A DNA stretch of 64,000 nucleotides from Streptomyces sp. HmicA12 (GTDB lineage: Bacteria > Actinomycetota > Actinomycetes > Streptomycetales > Streptomycetaceae). The stretch is taken from assembly GCF_000373565.1 (NCBI RefSeq), contig NZ_KB891813.1, positions 1 through 64,000 on the forward strand, read 5' to 3'. The translations under genes and the position numbers were made by a program. Below the pieces are notes generated by a model. It was not told the DNA's origin, made no database searches, and saw nothing but the letters and a program-made list of their open reading frames with translations. Of this stretch, positions 16,901 through 26,343 are shown piece by piece. Position 1 is the stretch's first letter; every line of letters starts with the position of its first letter.

Positions 16901-18031
16901 GTGAGCCACGTGAGCAGCCACACCGCGCACGGACAGTCGCCGCTGCGCACCGTGCAAGTGCTGGGCGGCGGCAGTGCGGGCAGCAGCGCCCATGTCCGTT
17001 CCCTGACCGCCGGCTTGGTGGCCCGCGGGGTGCGCGTCACGGTCTGCGCACCGTCCGAGGCCGAGCGCGCGTACGGGTTCAGCGAGGTCGGCGCCCACCA
17101 TCTGCCGGTGCCGCGCAGCAGCGACCCGGCGTCCGTCGCCGCGCTCCGCGTGGCCTGCGCCGACGCCGACCTGGTGCACGCGCACGGACTGCACGCCGCG
17201 CTACGCGCCTCCCTCGCGCTCAGCGGCCGCCGCGTCCCGCTCGTCGTCACCTGGCACACCCGGTCGTACGCGGAAGGGGCCCGTGCCCATCTGCTGCGGA
17301 TCCTGGAGCGCCGGGTGGCCCGGGCCGCGTCCGTCGTCCTCGGCACGTCCTCCGACCTGGTCGACCGGGCCCGCTCCCGCGGGGCCAGGGACGCCCGGCT
17401 GGCCGCCGTCTCCTTCCCGCCGCCGCGCCGCGTGGACGTCGGCGAGGAGGACGCCGACCGGGCCCGCAACAAGACGCGGGCCGAACTCGGCGCCGTGGGG
17501 CGGCCGTTGCTGATGGCCGTCGGCACCCTGGAGCGGCACCGCGGCTACGACGTACTGCTCGACGCCGCGCACGCCTGGCTGGACCTGGACCCCGTGCCGC
17601 TGCTCGTCGTCGCGGGGGAGGGGCCGCAGCGGGCCGCGCTGCAGCGCCGCATCGAGAACGAGGGGCTGCCGGTCCGCCTCGCGGGCCGCCGCGACGACGT
17701 CGCCGACCTGCTGCACGCCGCCGACATCGCGGTCCTGCCCAGTAGTTGGGAGTCCCGCTCCCTGCTCGCCCAGGAGGCGCTGCACGCCCGCGTACCGCTC
17801 GTGGCGACGGACGTCGGCGGCATCCCCGAACTCGTGGGCGAAGCGGCCGAGTTGGTGCCGTACGGGGACGCGCCCGCGCTGGCCCACGCGATCGAGCGGC
17901 TCCTCGACGACCCGGCGCGGCGAAGCGAACTCGCCGAGGCGGGCGCCGCGCAGGCCGCGTCCTGGCCGACCGAGGACGCGACCGTGGCTCAAGTCCTCAG
18001 TGTGTACGACGAGTTGACGGGCACGTTCTGA
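16901..18031 (+). CDS. GT4 family glycosyltransferase
   Basis: The 376-residue protein is a GT-B-fold transferase. The N-terminal half starts LRTVQVLGGGSAGSSAHVRSL, the acceptor side; the C-terminal donor half has LMAVGTLERHRGYDVLLDA, VVAGEGPQRAAL, the AVLPSSWESRSLLAQEAL motif with the conserved Glu pair of retaining GT4 enzymes, and ATDVGGIPELVG. GTG 16901 follows AGGAG (16887-16891). Donor and acceptor cannot be told. Upstream, the 227-bp gap holds two copies of ATACCTGT (16798, 16823), 25 bp apart, possibly a regulator site. Confidence 0.9.
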   Translation: MSHVSSHTAHGQSPLRTVQVLGGGSAGSSAHVRSLTAGLVARGVRVTVCAPSEAERAYGFSEVGAHHLPVPRSSDPASVAALRVACADADLVHAHGLHAALRASLALSGRRVPLVVTWHTRSYAEGARAHLLRILERRVARAASVVLGTSSDLVDRARSRGARDARLAAVSFPPPRRVDVGEEDADRARNKTRAELGAVGRPLLMAVGTLERHRGYDVLLDAAHAWLDLDPVPLLVVAGEGPQRAALQRRIENEGLPVRLAGRRDDVADLLHAADIAVLPSSWESRSLLAQEALHARVPLVATDVGGIPELVGEAAELVPYGDAPALAHAIERLLDDPARRSELAEAGAAQAASWPTEDATVAQVLSVYDELTGTF

Positions 18032-18043
18032 ACCTCTGAACCG

Positions 18044-19711
18044 TCACGGCACGTGCCGCCGTGCCCGCAGGGCCAGGCTGAGCGCCAGGACCGTCTGCGG
18101 GTCGTCCAGATCGGTGCCCAGCAACTCCCCTATCCGGGCGAGGCGGTTGTAGAGCGTCTGCCGGTTCAGGTGCAGCTCGCGGGCCGTCTCCGCCTTGCGG
18201 CCCGCGTGCGCCAGGTACGTCTGGAGCGTGGGCAGCAGCGGCGGCTTGGAGCGCTTGTCGTGGTCCTGGAGCGGGCCGATCGCCCGCTCCACGAACGCCG
18301 CCAGGTCCGGATGCTCGCGCAGCCGCCACAGCAGCAGGTCGATGTCGAGGCGCCGCGCGTCGAACCACGGGCGGTCGTCCAGGCCCTGCGCTGCCGTCGC
18401 CGTCTCCGCGGCGTGCCGCAGCCCCGCGGCGGCCGCCGCCCAGCCGCCCGCGCCGCCGACCACGACCACCGGCGGCCGCGCGCCCGCGCGCTGCATCCCG
18501 GCCCGCTCCACGCCCGCCCGCAGCGCCGCCGCGACCCGGTCCGCGACCGCCGTGCGCTCCGGCTCCGAGCGCAGGCCGAGCAGAAGGGGAACCCGGCCCT
18601 CGACCGGGCGCACGCCCAGCAGCACGGGCACGCCGACCGACGCCAGCTCCTCCGACACGGCCCGCGCGAGTACCGCCCAGCCGCCGCCCGGCGACAGGCT
18701 CATGGAGGTCTCCGGCAGCCGCATCACCACGGGCAGCAGCGGCCCCTGCCCGGCCGGTCTGAAGCCCAGGACGCGGGCCTGCGCCGGGGCGTCGTCCGGC
18801 GCGATCCGCCCCTCGGCGAGATCCGTGAGGAAGTCGCCGCGCCCGCGCGCCGCCAGCTCCTCCTCCTGCCGCGCCTGCATGAGGACGACGGCGAGCGACC
18901 CGGCGGCCCGCTCGGCGGCGATCCGGTGCACGGGGGCGAGCGCCGAGGACACCGGCAGGATCACCAGGCGGGCCCGCACGGACCCCGCCCCGGGCCCGCC
19001 GCCCGGCACGTCCACCAGCACGGCGCCGCCCGGCGGCTCGTCCTTGTGCGTGCCGCGCATGCCCTCCCACACCTGGAGCGGATCGGTGATGTCGGCTTCG
19101 GCCCCGGCCGCGTACAACAGCTGTCCGTCGACGGTCTCCAGGAACACCGGGTTGCCGCTGAACTCGGCCAGGATGCGCAGGACCTGGGGGACTCCGCCGC
19201 CGCCGAGCAGTGCGTTCGTGCAGCGTCTGTGGACCTCCTCGGCGCGCTGCAGCAAGGCGTAGTGCCCGTTGACGATCTCGGTGTGGATCTCCTCGGTCAC
19301 GGTCACGAAGGGGACCTCGCGGTGCAGCTGCACCAGGGGCAGGCCCGCCGCCCGCGCCGTCTCCACCAGCGCCGCGGGCAGCCGCGCGAACCGCTGCCCC
19401 AGCTCGATCACCAGCGCCGCGATGCCCCGCTCGGCCAGCTTGCGCACGAACGCCCGCTGTTCGGCGGGGCGTGTGCCGAGCCCGAACCCGGTGGTCAGCA
19501 GCAGCTCGCCGCCCTTGAGCAGCGACGCGATGTTCGGCACCTCGCCCGCGTGCACCCAGCGCACCGTCCGCTGCAGCCGGTCCCCGCCCGCGATCACCTC
19601 GGGCAGCCCGCTGCGCAGCCCGGGCAGCTCCAGCGCGCGCTGCACGGTGATGCCGCTGGGCGAGGAAGGAGAGGAGTACGGGGAGGGGGACTCGGGGGAG
19701 GTGCTGTCCAT
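18044..19711 (-). CDS. PucR family transcriptional regulator
   Basis: The protein has 555 residues from ATG 19711. An N-terminal PucR ligand/sensor domain runs from VQRALELPGLRSGLPEV to GGELLLTTG, followed by a large middle region, and ends in a PucR-type helix-turn-helix: LQTYLAHAGRKAETARELHL then RQTLYNRLARIGELLG. Such regulators respond to nitrogenous metabolites such as purines or amino acids. It is divergent from the APC permease gene at 19935, the obvious candidate target, with a 223-bp shared regulatory region that has two inverted repeats. Confidence 0.92.
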   Translation of the reverse strand: MDSTSPESPSPYSSPSSPSGITVQRALELPGLRSGLPEVIAGGDRLQRTVRWVHAGEVPNIASLLKGGELLLTTGFGLGTRPAEQRAFVRKLAERGIAALVIELGQRFARLPAALVETARAAGLPLVQLHREVPFVTVTEEIHTEIVNGHYALLQRAEEVHRRCTNALLGGGGVPQVLRILAEFSGNPVFLETVDGQLLYAAGAEADITDPLQVWEGMRGTHKDEPPGGAVLVDVPGGGPGAGSVRARLVILPVSSALAPVHRIAAERAAGSLAVVLMQARQEEELAARGRGDFLTDLAEGRIAPDDAPAQARVLGFRPAGQGPLLPVVMRLPETSMSLSPGGGWAVLARAVSEELASVGVPVLLGVRPVEGRVPLLLGLRSEPERTAVADRVAAALRAGVERAGMQRAGARPPVVVVGGAGGWAAAAAGLRHAAETATAAQGLDDRPWFDARRLDIDLLLWRLREHPDLAAFVERAIGPLQDHDKRSKPPLLPTLQTYLAHAGRKAETARELHLNRQTLYNRLARIGELLGTDLDDPQTVLALSLALRARRHVP

Positions 19712-19752
19712 GATGCGGACGGTACCGGCGTGCGGGTTCCGGGAACATCTCC

Positions 19753-19909
19753 GGCCGGTTACGGGAGGGACCACCGGCCCCGATGCCCCGACAACTCGTC
19801 GCGCCGGGCCCGCAATTGCACGACCGCGTGTCTGTTGTGGCGTACGTCACCATCCGGCCAGACTGACGCTTTCGCACGCACCACCCCTACTGATCTACGG
19901 ATTTCGTAG
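19753..19909. promoter_or_regulatory. Divergent pucR/APC permease control region with inverted repeats
   Basis: Between the two starts lie GGCCGGT-N13-ACCGGCC (19753-19779) and CTACG-GATTT-CGTAG (19895-19909). The second sits 26 bases before the permease ATG, where it could block initiation. These are candidate operators for the adjacent PucR protein; no promoter hexamers stand out clearly. Confidence 0.4.
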
Positions 19910-19934
19910 CGACGGCCCCCAGAGAGGCACGGAA

Positions 19935-21461
19935 ATGTCAGAGAAAGTGGAGCAGGGCACGGCGGGTGCACCTCAGGTGCAGCGCCTCAAAGCGAACTCG
20001 GTCGGGCTCGTCGGCGTGGTCTTCATGGCCGTCGCCACGGCCGCCCCGATCACCGCCATGACCGGCAACCTGCCCATCGCGGTCGGCTTCGGCAACGGCA
20101 CCGGCGCGCCCGCCGGCTACCTCTTCGCGACGCTCGTCCTGACCGTCTTCTCCGTCGGCTACGTCGCGATGGCCAAGCGCATCACGGCGGCCGGCGCCTT
20201 CTACGGCTACATCTCGCACGGCCTCGGCCGCATCGCGGGACTCGCCTCCGGCCTGCTCGCCGTCCTCGCCTACGTCGTCTTCGAGGCGTCCATCGTCGGC
20301 GTCTTCTCCTACTTCGCGCAGACCACGGTCCACGACCAGCTCGGCCGGGACATCCCCTGGGTCGTCTACGCGGCGCTGATGCTCACCGTCACCGCGGTCC
20401 TCTCCTACTTCGACATCAACCTCACCGCGAAGGCGCTCGGCGTCATGCTGATCGCCGAGATAGCGGTGCTGTTCGCGGTGGCGACGGCGGTCCTGATCCA
20501 CGGCGGCGGCCCGGACGGCATCCCCGTGGAACCCATCAACCCGAAGAACGCCTTCACGGGCACGTCCGCCGGCCTCGGCCTCTTCTTCGCGTTCTGGTCC
20601 TGGGTCGGATTCGAGTCGACGGCCATGTACGGGGAGGAGTCCCGCGACCCCAAGCGCGTCATCCCGCGCGCCACACTGATCTCGGTGGTCGGCGTCGGCC
20701 TCTTCTACATCTACGTCTCCTGGATGACGATCGCGGGCAACGGCCTCGCCGGCTCGGTGAAGGTCTCCTCCGGCACCAGCCCGCTGGACCTCTTCTTCGA
20801 CCCGGCGCACACGTTCATCGGCGCCTGGGCGGTCGACGCCTTCCAATGGCTGCTGATCACGGGGTCGTTCGCGTGCGGCATGGCCTTCCACCAGTGCGCG
20901 TCCCGCTACCTCTACGCGATCGGCCGCGAGGGCTTCCTCTCCCCGGCGCTCGGCCGCACGCACCCGCGGCACGGCTCCCCGTACATCGCGTCCTTCGCCC
21001 AGTCGGCGATCGCGGTCGCCATCGTGGCCGCGTTCTGGCTCACCGGCCAGGACCCGTACATCCACCTGTACACGCTGCTCGCGATCCTCGGCACGATGGC
21101 GATCCTCATCGTCCAGACCCTGTGCTCGTTCGCGGTCATCGGCTACTTCCGCCACCACCACCCCGAGGACCGGCACTGGTTCAGGACCCTGGTCGCCCCG
21201 CTCCTCGGCGGCATCGGCATGATCGCCGTGGTCGTCCTGCTGGTCCTGAACATGGACACGGCCGCGGGCACGGCCGCCGACTCCCTCTTCTTCAAGGCGA
21301 TCCCGTGGACCGTGGGCCTCGTCTTCTTCGGCGGCCTGGCCCTCGGCCTGTACGTCAAACGCCGCCACCCGCACCGCTACGAGGTCATCGGCCGGATCGT
21401 GCTGGAGGACTCGGCGGAGCGCACGGAGGCCCAGCAGGAGGTCGTCGCCCGGGCGGGGTGA
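19935..21461 (+). CDS. APC superfamily amino acid permease
   Basis: This 508-residue transporter starts MSEKVEQGTAGAPQVQR and has about twelve membrane spans, beginning LVGVVFMAVATAAPITAM with the APC motif and followed by ITAAGAFYGYISHGLGR. The central FFAFWSWVGFESTAMYGEE block, with the conserved Glu and acidic loop, is typical of amino acid/polyamine antiporters and uptake systems of the APC family. The substrate cannot be assigned; a PucR partner suggests an amino acid or other nitrogen source. Its last 77 bases overlap the end of the convergent nucleotidyltransferase gene. Confidence 0.92.
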   Translation: MSEKVEQGTAGAPQVQRLKANSVGLVGVVFMAVATAAPITAMTGNLPIAVGFGNGTGAPAGYLFATLVLTVFSVGYVAMAKRITAAGAFYGYISHGLGRIAGLASGLLAVLAYVVFEASIVGVFSYFAQTTVHDQLGRDIPWVVYAALMLTVTAVLSYFDINLTAKALGVMLIAEIAVLFAVATAVLIHGGGPDGIPVEPINPKNAFTGTSAGLGLFFAFWSWVGFESTAMYGEESRDPKRVIPRATLISVVGVGLFYIYVSWMTIAGNGLAGSVKVSSGTSPLDLFFDPAHTFIGAWAVDAFQWLLITGSFACGMAFHQCASRYLYAIGREGFLSPALGRTHPRHGSPYIASFAQSAIAVAIVAAFWLTGQDPYIHLYTLLAILGTMAILIVQTLCSFAVIGYFRHHHPEDRHWFRTLVAPLLGGIGMIAVVVLLVLNMDTAAGTAADSLFFKAIPWTVGLVFFGGLALGLYVKRRHPHRYEVIGRIVLEDSAERTEAQQEVVARAG

Positions 21462-22167
21462 GTGCCGGACGGAGCCGAGCCGCCGGCCCGGGATCTCCAC
21501 GTTCCAACTCGGCCAGGAACAGCCCGCGGGCCACCGCGAGGGCCCGCCGCAACTCGTCCTCGGTCAGCGACCGTACGAGCGTCGCCTCCAGCGGGCCGGT
21601 GATCGCGTCGGGCAGCAGATGCGCGCCCTTGGTGTACGCGGTGGGCAGGCCGAGCCGGAGGCAGGCCAGCGTGATCAGGTGCTCGCGCAGGGCGCCGATC
21701 CAGTGCTCGGCCTGCCACCACCGCCCGCGCTCGACACAGACCCGGGCGTGCAGGGCATGGTGCCAGCCGAGCCCGGCCAGTACGTTCGGATCGGGCTCCG
21801 CGAACGGCGGCAGGTCGGCGGCCGTGCCGAAGACGGTGCGCCACTGCGGCCCGCGCGGACCGAACTGAGACTCCGGGGCGAAGGTGAGGTCCACCTCCAG
21901 CGGTCCGGGCAGCAGGAAGACCCGGACGGTGGCGCCCAGATCCCAGTGGTGCAGGGCGCCGAACTCCTCGTACAGCCACAGAGTCCAGCGCTCCCTGACG
22001 TCCGGGAGAGCCGCTTCCCGTACCCCGAGCACCAGGTCGATGTCGGACCAGCGGTCGTCCGCGCCCGTGGCCCCCGACCCCGTGAGCGCGGCCCCGGTGA
22101 CCGCGCCGTCGGATTCGGCGCGGTCGAGCAGGAGCCGCAGGACGGCACCGCGGCGGGCAGCCTCCAT
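21385..22167 (-). CDS. Nucleotidyltransferase-fold protein (aminoglycoside/lincosamide type)
   Basis: The 260-residue protein has the polymerase-beta-type signature near its N-terminus: TGSGATGADDRWSDIDLVLGV, with the catalytic Asp-x-Asp in SDIDL, and a third acidic position in PLEVDLTF. This resembles aminoglycoside or lincosamide nucleotidyltransferases, but the natural substrate is unknown. ATG 22167 shares one base with the stop of the upstream GH15 gene (TGATG), so it is translated with it. The last 25 residues or so are Pro/Arg-rich and are read from the strand opposite the APC permease gene end, so that tail may be non-functional. Confidence 0.82.
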   Translation of the reverse strand: MEAARRGAVLRLLLDRAESDGAVTGAALTGSGATGADDRWSDIDLVLGVREAALPDVRERWTLWLYEEFGALHHWDLGATVRVFLLPGPLEVDLTFAPESQFGPRGPQWRTVFGTAADLPPFAEPDPNVLAGLGWHHALHARVCVERGRWWQAEHWIGALREHLITLACLRLGLPTAYTKGAHLLPDAITGPLEATLVRSLTEDELRRALAVARGLFLAELERGDPGPAARLRPALTPPGRRPPAGPPCAPPSPPARSGR

Positions 22168-23999
22168 CAGCCCCCGTACGCCCCCGAAGAGGTCAGCCGC
22201 AGGGCCGTGTCGATCAAGGGGACGTGGCTGAACGCCTGCGGGAAGTTGCCCACCTGGCGCTGCAACCGCGGGTCCCACTCCTCGGCGAGCAGCCCGAGGT
22301 CGTTGCGCAGCGCCAGCAGCTTCTCGAAGAGCTTGCGGGCCTCGTCGACCCGGCCGATCATCGCGAGGTCGTCCGCCATCCAGAACGAGCAGGCGAGGAA
22401 CGCCCCTTCGTCACCGGGGAGGCCGTCCACGCCGGCGTTGTCGCCGTCGGTCGGGTAGCGCAGGATGAAGCCGTCCGAGGTCGACAGTTCCCGCTGGATC
22501 GCCTCGATGGTCCCGATGACGCGCTTGTCGTCCGGCGGCAGGAACCCCATCTGGGGGATCAGCAGCAGCGAGGCGTCCAGCTCCTTGCTGCCGTACGACT
22601 GCGTGAAGGTGTTGCGTTCCTTGTCGTATCCCCGCTCGCACACGTCCCGGTGGATGTCGTCGCGCAGCTCGCGCCACTTCTCCAACGGACCGTCCGCGTC
22701 GCCCGACTCGATGAGCTTGATGGTCCGGTCGACCGCGACCCACGCCATGACCTTCGAGTGCACGAAGTGCCGGCGCGGACCGCGCACCTCCCAGATGCCC
22801 TCGTCCGGCTCGTCCCAGTGGCCCTCGAGGTAGCGGATGAGCTTGAGCTGGAGCAGCGACGCGTAGTCGTTCCGCGCGAGGCCGGTCATGTGCGCCAGGT
22901 GCAGGGCCTCCGTCACCTCGCCGTACACGTCGAGCTGAAGCTGGTGCGCCGCGCCGTTCCCTACCCGGACCGGGGCCGAATTCTCGTACCCCGGAAGCCA
23001 GTCGAGCTCGGCCTCGCCCAACTCCCGCTCACCCGCGATGCCGTACATGATCTGCAGGTTCTCCGGGTCTCCCGCCACGGCCCGCAGCAGCCACTCGCGC
23101 CAGGCCCGCGCCTCTTCCCGGTACCCGGTGCGCAGCAGCGACGACAGGGTGATGGCCGCGTCCCGCAGCCAGGTGTAGCGGTAGTCCCAGTTCCGTACGC
23201 CGCCGATCTCCTCCGGCAGCGAGGTGGTGGGCGCCGCCACGATGCCGCCGGTCGGCGCGTACGTCAGCGCCTTCAGCGTGATCAGGGAGCGGACCACGGC
23301 CTCCCGGTAGGGCCCGTGGTACGTACAGTGCTCCACCCACTCCCGCCAGAACTGCTCCGTCGCCACCAGGGACCCCTCGGGATCCGGCAGGGGCGGCTGC
23401 TCCTTGTGCGAGGGCTGCCACTGGATGGTGAAGGCGATGCGGTCACCGGGGGCCACGGTGAAGTCCGAGTACGTCGTCAGGTTCTTGCCGTACGTCTCGG
23501 CGTCGGAATCCAGCCAGACCGAGTCCGGCCCGGCCACCGCGACGGTACGTCCGTCCACCTTGTGGACCCACGGGGTGATCCGCCCGTACGAGAAGCGCAT
23601 CCGCAGCACCGAGCGCATCGGGACGCGCCCGCTGACGCCCTCCACGATCCGGGTCAGCTGGGGTGCGCCGTCGCGCGGCGGCATGAAGTCCGTGACCCGG
23701 ACCGTGCCGCGCGGCGTCTCCCACTCCGACTCGAGGATGAGCGAGTCACCGCGGTACGTGCGCCGCGTCGCCGCCGGTGGTTCGGCGTCGGCCGCATGCG
23801 CGGGCCCCAGGCGCCAGAACCCATGGTCCTCGGTGCCGAGCAGCCCGGCGAAAATGGCATGCGAGTCGAAGCGGGGCAGGCACAGCCAGTCCACTGTGCC
23901 GTCCCGGCAGACCAGTGCGGCGGTCTGCATGTCCCCGATGAGTGCGTAATCCTCGATGCGCCCGGCCACGTGCATCTCCAGTCGAACGGCCACGTACAC
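22167..23999 (-). CDS. Glycoside hydrolase family 15 protein (trehalase/glucoamylase-like)
   Basis: The protein has about 610 residues. The opening RIEDYALIGDMQTAALVCRDGTVDWLCLPRFDS is the hallmark of the bacterial GH15 trehalase/glucan-glucosidase group. It has an N-terminal beta-sandwich, then the (alpha/alpha)6 barrel with RNWDYRYTWLRDAAITL, WLPGYENSAPVRVGN and ACSFWMADDLAMIGR. The general acid Glu probably lies in the WEVRGP block region. No signal peptide is seen, so it acts inside the cell on trehalose or storage-glucan ends. Start choice is open: GTG 23999, GTG 23993 (best spaced to AGGGG) or ATG 23975. The upstream region carries repeated GTCAAC. Confidence 0.9.
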   Translation of the reverse strand: MYVAVRLEMHVAGRIEDYALIGDMQTAALVCRDGTVDWLCLPRFDSHAIFAGLLGTEDHGFWRLGPAHAADAEPPAATRRTYRGDSLILESEWETPRGTVRVTDFMPPRDGAPQLTRIVEGVSGRVPMRSVLRMRFSYGRITPWVHKVDGRTVAVAGPDSVWLDSDAETYGKNLTTYSDFTVAPGDRIAFTIQWQPSHKEQPPLPDPEGSLVATEQFWREWVEHCTYHGPYREAVVRSLITLKALTYAPTGGIVAAPTTSLPEEIGGVRNWDYRYTWLRDAAITLSSLLRTGYREEARAWREWLLRAVAGDPENLQIMYGIAGERELGEAELDWLPGYENSAPVRVGNGAAHQLQLDVYGEVTEALHLAHMTGLARNDYASLLQLKLIRYLEGHWDEPDEGIWEVRGPRRHFVHSKVMAWVAVDRTIKLIESGDADGPLEKWRELRDDIHRDVCERGYDKERNTFTQSYGSKELDASLLLIPQMGFLPPDDKRVIGTIEAIQRELSTSDGFILRYPTDGDNAGVDGLPGDEGAFLACSFWMADDLAMIGRVDEARKLFEKLLALRNDLGLLAEEWDPRLQRQVGNFPQAFSHVPLIDTALRLTSSGAYGG

Positions 24000-24557
24000 C
24001 CCTGCGGTGCGACAGTGCTGCGAGGGGCATGCGCTCTGCGGTCTTCACGGTCAACTAACAATCGTCAACAACGTCAAGCGATGGTCAACGAAACGCCTTG
24101 ATACGTCGTCCTGATACGTCGTTGTCAAACGAACTGACGAGCCGGTTGTTCCGGTGGAGGCACCGGCGAACGGACTTCGTGTTCCGGTGAACGGTCGCGA
24201 ACGGACGGGGGTGTTGCCGTTGTGGTGCCGTTTTCCTGGGTGACTCGCCAGCCGAGTGTCCGAGCAGGATACGACGCGCTCAAGTGATCTGCGTGCCGCT
24301 CACGACAACGCGTCTGGGCCGAACGGGTGAGCAGGGGGTGATGGCGGAATGCTTCCGTCCACCCCTGTGGCGACGCGTGTGCGGAGCGTGGCCGGAAGCA
24401 GCCTCCCCGATGCGCTGATACCCTGGTAGCCCGTGAGCCGGTGGTCCTAGAACCCCCGAACCGCAGCGACGGCGCCTCCCCGGAAAGACCCGCAAGGACT
24501 CTGGAGAGCACGCCGGTACGCACCCCAGACCGCGACCACGGGAGCCCCCTCTTGGCC
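24000..24557. promoter_or_regulatory. Divergent GH15/pyrG intergenic region with repeat cluster
   Basis: This 558-bp gap holds five GTCAA repeats (24050, 24064, 24073, 24084, 24124; three or more read GTCAAC), all in the same orientation, then TGATACGTCGT twice (24099, 24112; period 13). A hairpin CCGGTG-GAGG-CACCGG lies at 24151-24166. The repeats are close to the GH15 start and could be regulator sites or iterons for that gene. A possible -10 (TACCCT, 24419) precedes pyrG by about 130 bases. No coding sequence is convincing. Confidence 0.5.
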
Positions 24558-26240
24558 ATGACGCCCAAATCCACGACGACCAAGCACATCTTCGTCACCG
24601 GGGGTGTCGCCTCCTCCCTCGGCAAGGGCCTCACCGCCTCCAGCCTCGGGATGCTGCTCAAGGCACGGGGCCTCCGGGTCGTCATGCAGAAGCTCGACCC
24701 GTACCTGAACGTCGACCCCGGCACGATGAACCCCTTCCAGCACGGTGAGGTGTTCGTCACGAACGACGGCGCCGAGACCGACCTGGACATCGGCCACTAC
24801 GAGCGTTTCCTCGACGTCGACCTCGACGGCTCGGCCAACGTCACGACCGGCCAGGTCTACTCGCAGGTCATCGCCAAGGAGCGGCGCGGCGAGTACCTCG
24901 GCGACACCGTCCAGGTCATCCCGCACATCACGAACGAGATCAAGCACCGCATCCGCCGTATGGCGACGGACGAGGTGGACGTTGTCATCACCGAGGTCGG
25001 CGGCACCGTCGGCGACATCGAGTCCCTGCCGTTCCTGGAGACCGTCCGCCAGGTCCGCCACGAGGTCGGCCGCGACAACGTGTTCGTGGTCCACATCTCT
25101 CTGCTGCCCTACATCGGCCCCTCCGGCGAGCTGAAGACCAAGCCCACCCAGCACTCCGTTGCCGCCCTGCGCAACATCGGCATTCAGCCGGACGCCATCG
25201 TGCTGCGCTGCGACCGCGAGGTCCCGACCGCCATCAAGCGCAAGATCAGCCTGATGTGCGACGTGGACGAGGACGCCGTCGTGGCCTGCCCCGACGCGCG
25301 CTCGATCTACGACATCCCGAAGGTCGTGCACAGCGAGGGCCTGGACGCGTATGTCGTCCGCAAGCTGGACCTGCCGTTCCGCGACGTGGACTGGACGACC
25401 TGGGACGACCTGCTCGACCGCGTCCACAACCCCGACCACGAGATCGTCATGGCCCTGGTCGGCAAGTACATCGACCTGCCCGACGCCTACCTGTCGGTGA
25501 CCGAGGCGCTGCGCGCCGGCGGCTTCGCCAACAAGGCCCGCGTCAAGATCAAGTGGGTCACGTCGGACGACTGCAAGACGCCGGCCGGCGCCAAGAAGCA
25601 GCTCGGCGACGCCGACGCGATCTGCATCCCCGGCGGCTTCGGCGACCGCGGTGTGTCCGGCAAGGTCGGCGCGATCCAGTTCGCCCGTGAGAACAAGATC
25701 CCGCTGCTCGGCCTCTGCCTGGGCCTGCAGTGCACGGTGATCGAGGCCGCGCGGAACCTGGCCGGCATCCCGGACGCCAACTCCACCGAGTTCGACGCCG
25801 GCACCGCCCACCCGGTCATCTCCACCATGGCCGAGCAGCTCGACATCGTCGCCGGTGAGGGCGACATGGGCGGCACCATGCGCCTGGGCATGTACCCGGC
25901 CAAGCTCGGCGAGGGCTCCATCGTGCGCGAGGTGTACGACGGCAAGGAGTACGTCGAGGAGCGCCACCGTCACCGCTACGAGGTGAACAACGCGTACCGC
26001 GCCGAGCTCGAGAAGAAGGCCGGTCTGCAGTTCTCCGGCCTCTCCCCGGACGGCAAGCTCGTCGAGTACGTCGAGTACCCGCGCGAGATCCACCCGTACC
26101 TGGTCGCCACCCAGGCCCACCCGGAGCTGCGCTCGCGCCCGACGCGTCCGCACCCGCTCTTCGCCGGTCTGGTGAAGGCCGCCGTCGAGCGCAAGGTCGC
26201 CGCAGCCGCGGCCCCTGCCGAGGGCAAGAAGGCCAAGTAA
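24558..26240 (+). CDS. pyrG: CTP synthase
   Basis: The 560-residue enzyme converts UTP to CTP with glutamine. The N-terminal synthetase domain opens KHIFVTGGVASSLGKGLTA (P-loop-like), includes DPYLNVDPGTMNPFQHGEV, and GGTVGDIES. The C-terminal class I glutamine amidotransferase has the GLCLGLQC nucleophile elbow, with Cys in LCLG, and the His-Pro-Glu of AHPEL. ATG 24558 is given; TTG 24552 sits seven bases after GGAG and is the equally likely true start, adding two residues. The gene is followed at once by a strong terminator. Confidence 0.97.
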   Translation: MTPKSTTTKHIFVTGGVASSLGKGLTASSLGMLLKARGLRVVMQKLDPYLNVDPGTMNPFQHGEVFVTNDGAETDLDIGHYERFLDVDLDGSANVTTGQVYSQVIAKERRGEYLGDTVQVIPHITNEIKHRIRRMATDEVDVVITEVGGTVGDIESLPFLETVRQVRHEVGRDNVFVVHISLLPYIGPSGELKTKPTQHSVAALRNIGIQPDAIVLRCDREVPTAIKRKISLMCDVDEDAVVACPDARSIYDIPKVVHSEGLDAYVVRKLDLPFRDVDWTTWDDLLDRVHNPDHEIVMALVGKYIDLPDAYLSVTEALRAGGFANKARVKIKWVTSDDCKTPAGAKKQLGDADAICIPGGFGDRGVSGKVGAIQFARENKIPLLGLCLGLQCTVIEAARNLAGIPDANSTEFDAGTAHPVISTMAEQLDIVAGEGDMGGTMRLGMYPAKLGEGSIVREVYDGKEYVEERHRHRYEVNNAYRAELEKKAGLQFSGLSPDGKLVEYVEYPREIHPYLVATQAHPELRSRPTRPHPLFAGLVKAAVERKVAAAAAPAEGKKAK

Positions 26241-26268
26241 GGCTTGTAACACAAGCGATGTACGGTTA

Positions 26269-26310
26269 CCGGGGTGCGTGCCAAATGCGGCACGTGCCCC
26301 GGTTTCTTTT
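26269..26310 (+). terminator. Intrinsic terminator after pyrG
   Basis: Arms 26269-26282 and 26289-26302 pair over 14 positions with one 2-nt internal mismatch, with a 6-nt loop, followed by TTTCTTTT. This is one of the few U-tailed terminators in the window and separates pyrG from the Nudix gene 40 bases downstream. Confidence 0.9.
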
Positions 26311-26343
26311 GTGCTCAGCGCGCGCGTGGGAGGACGTCTCGAC

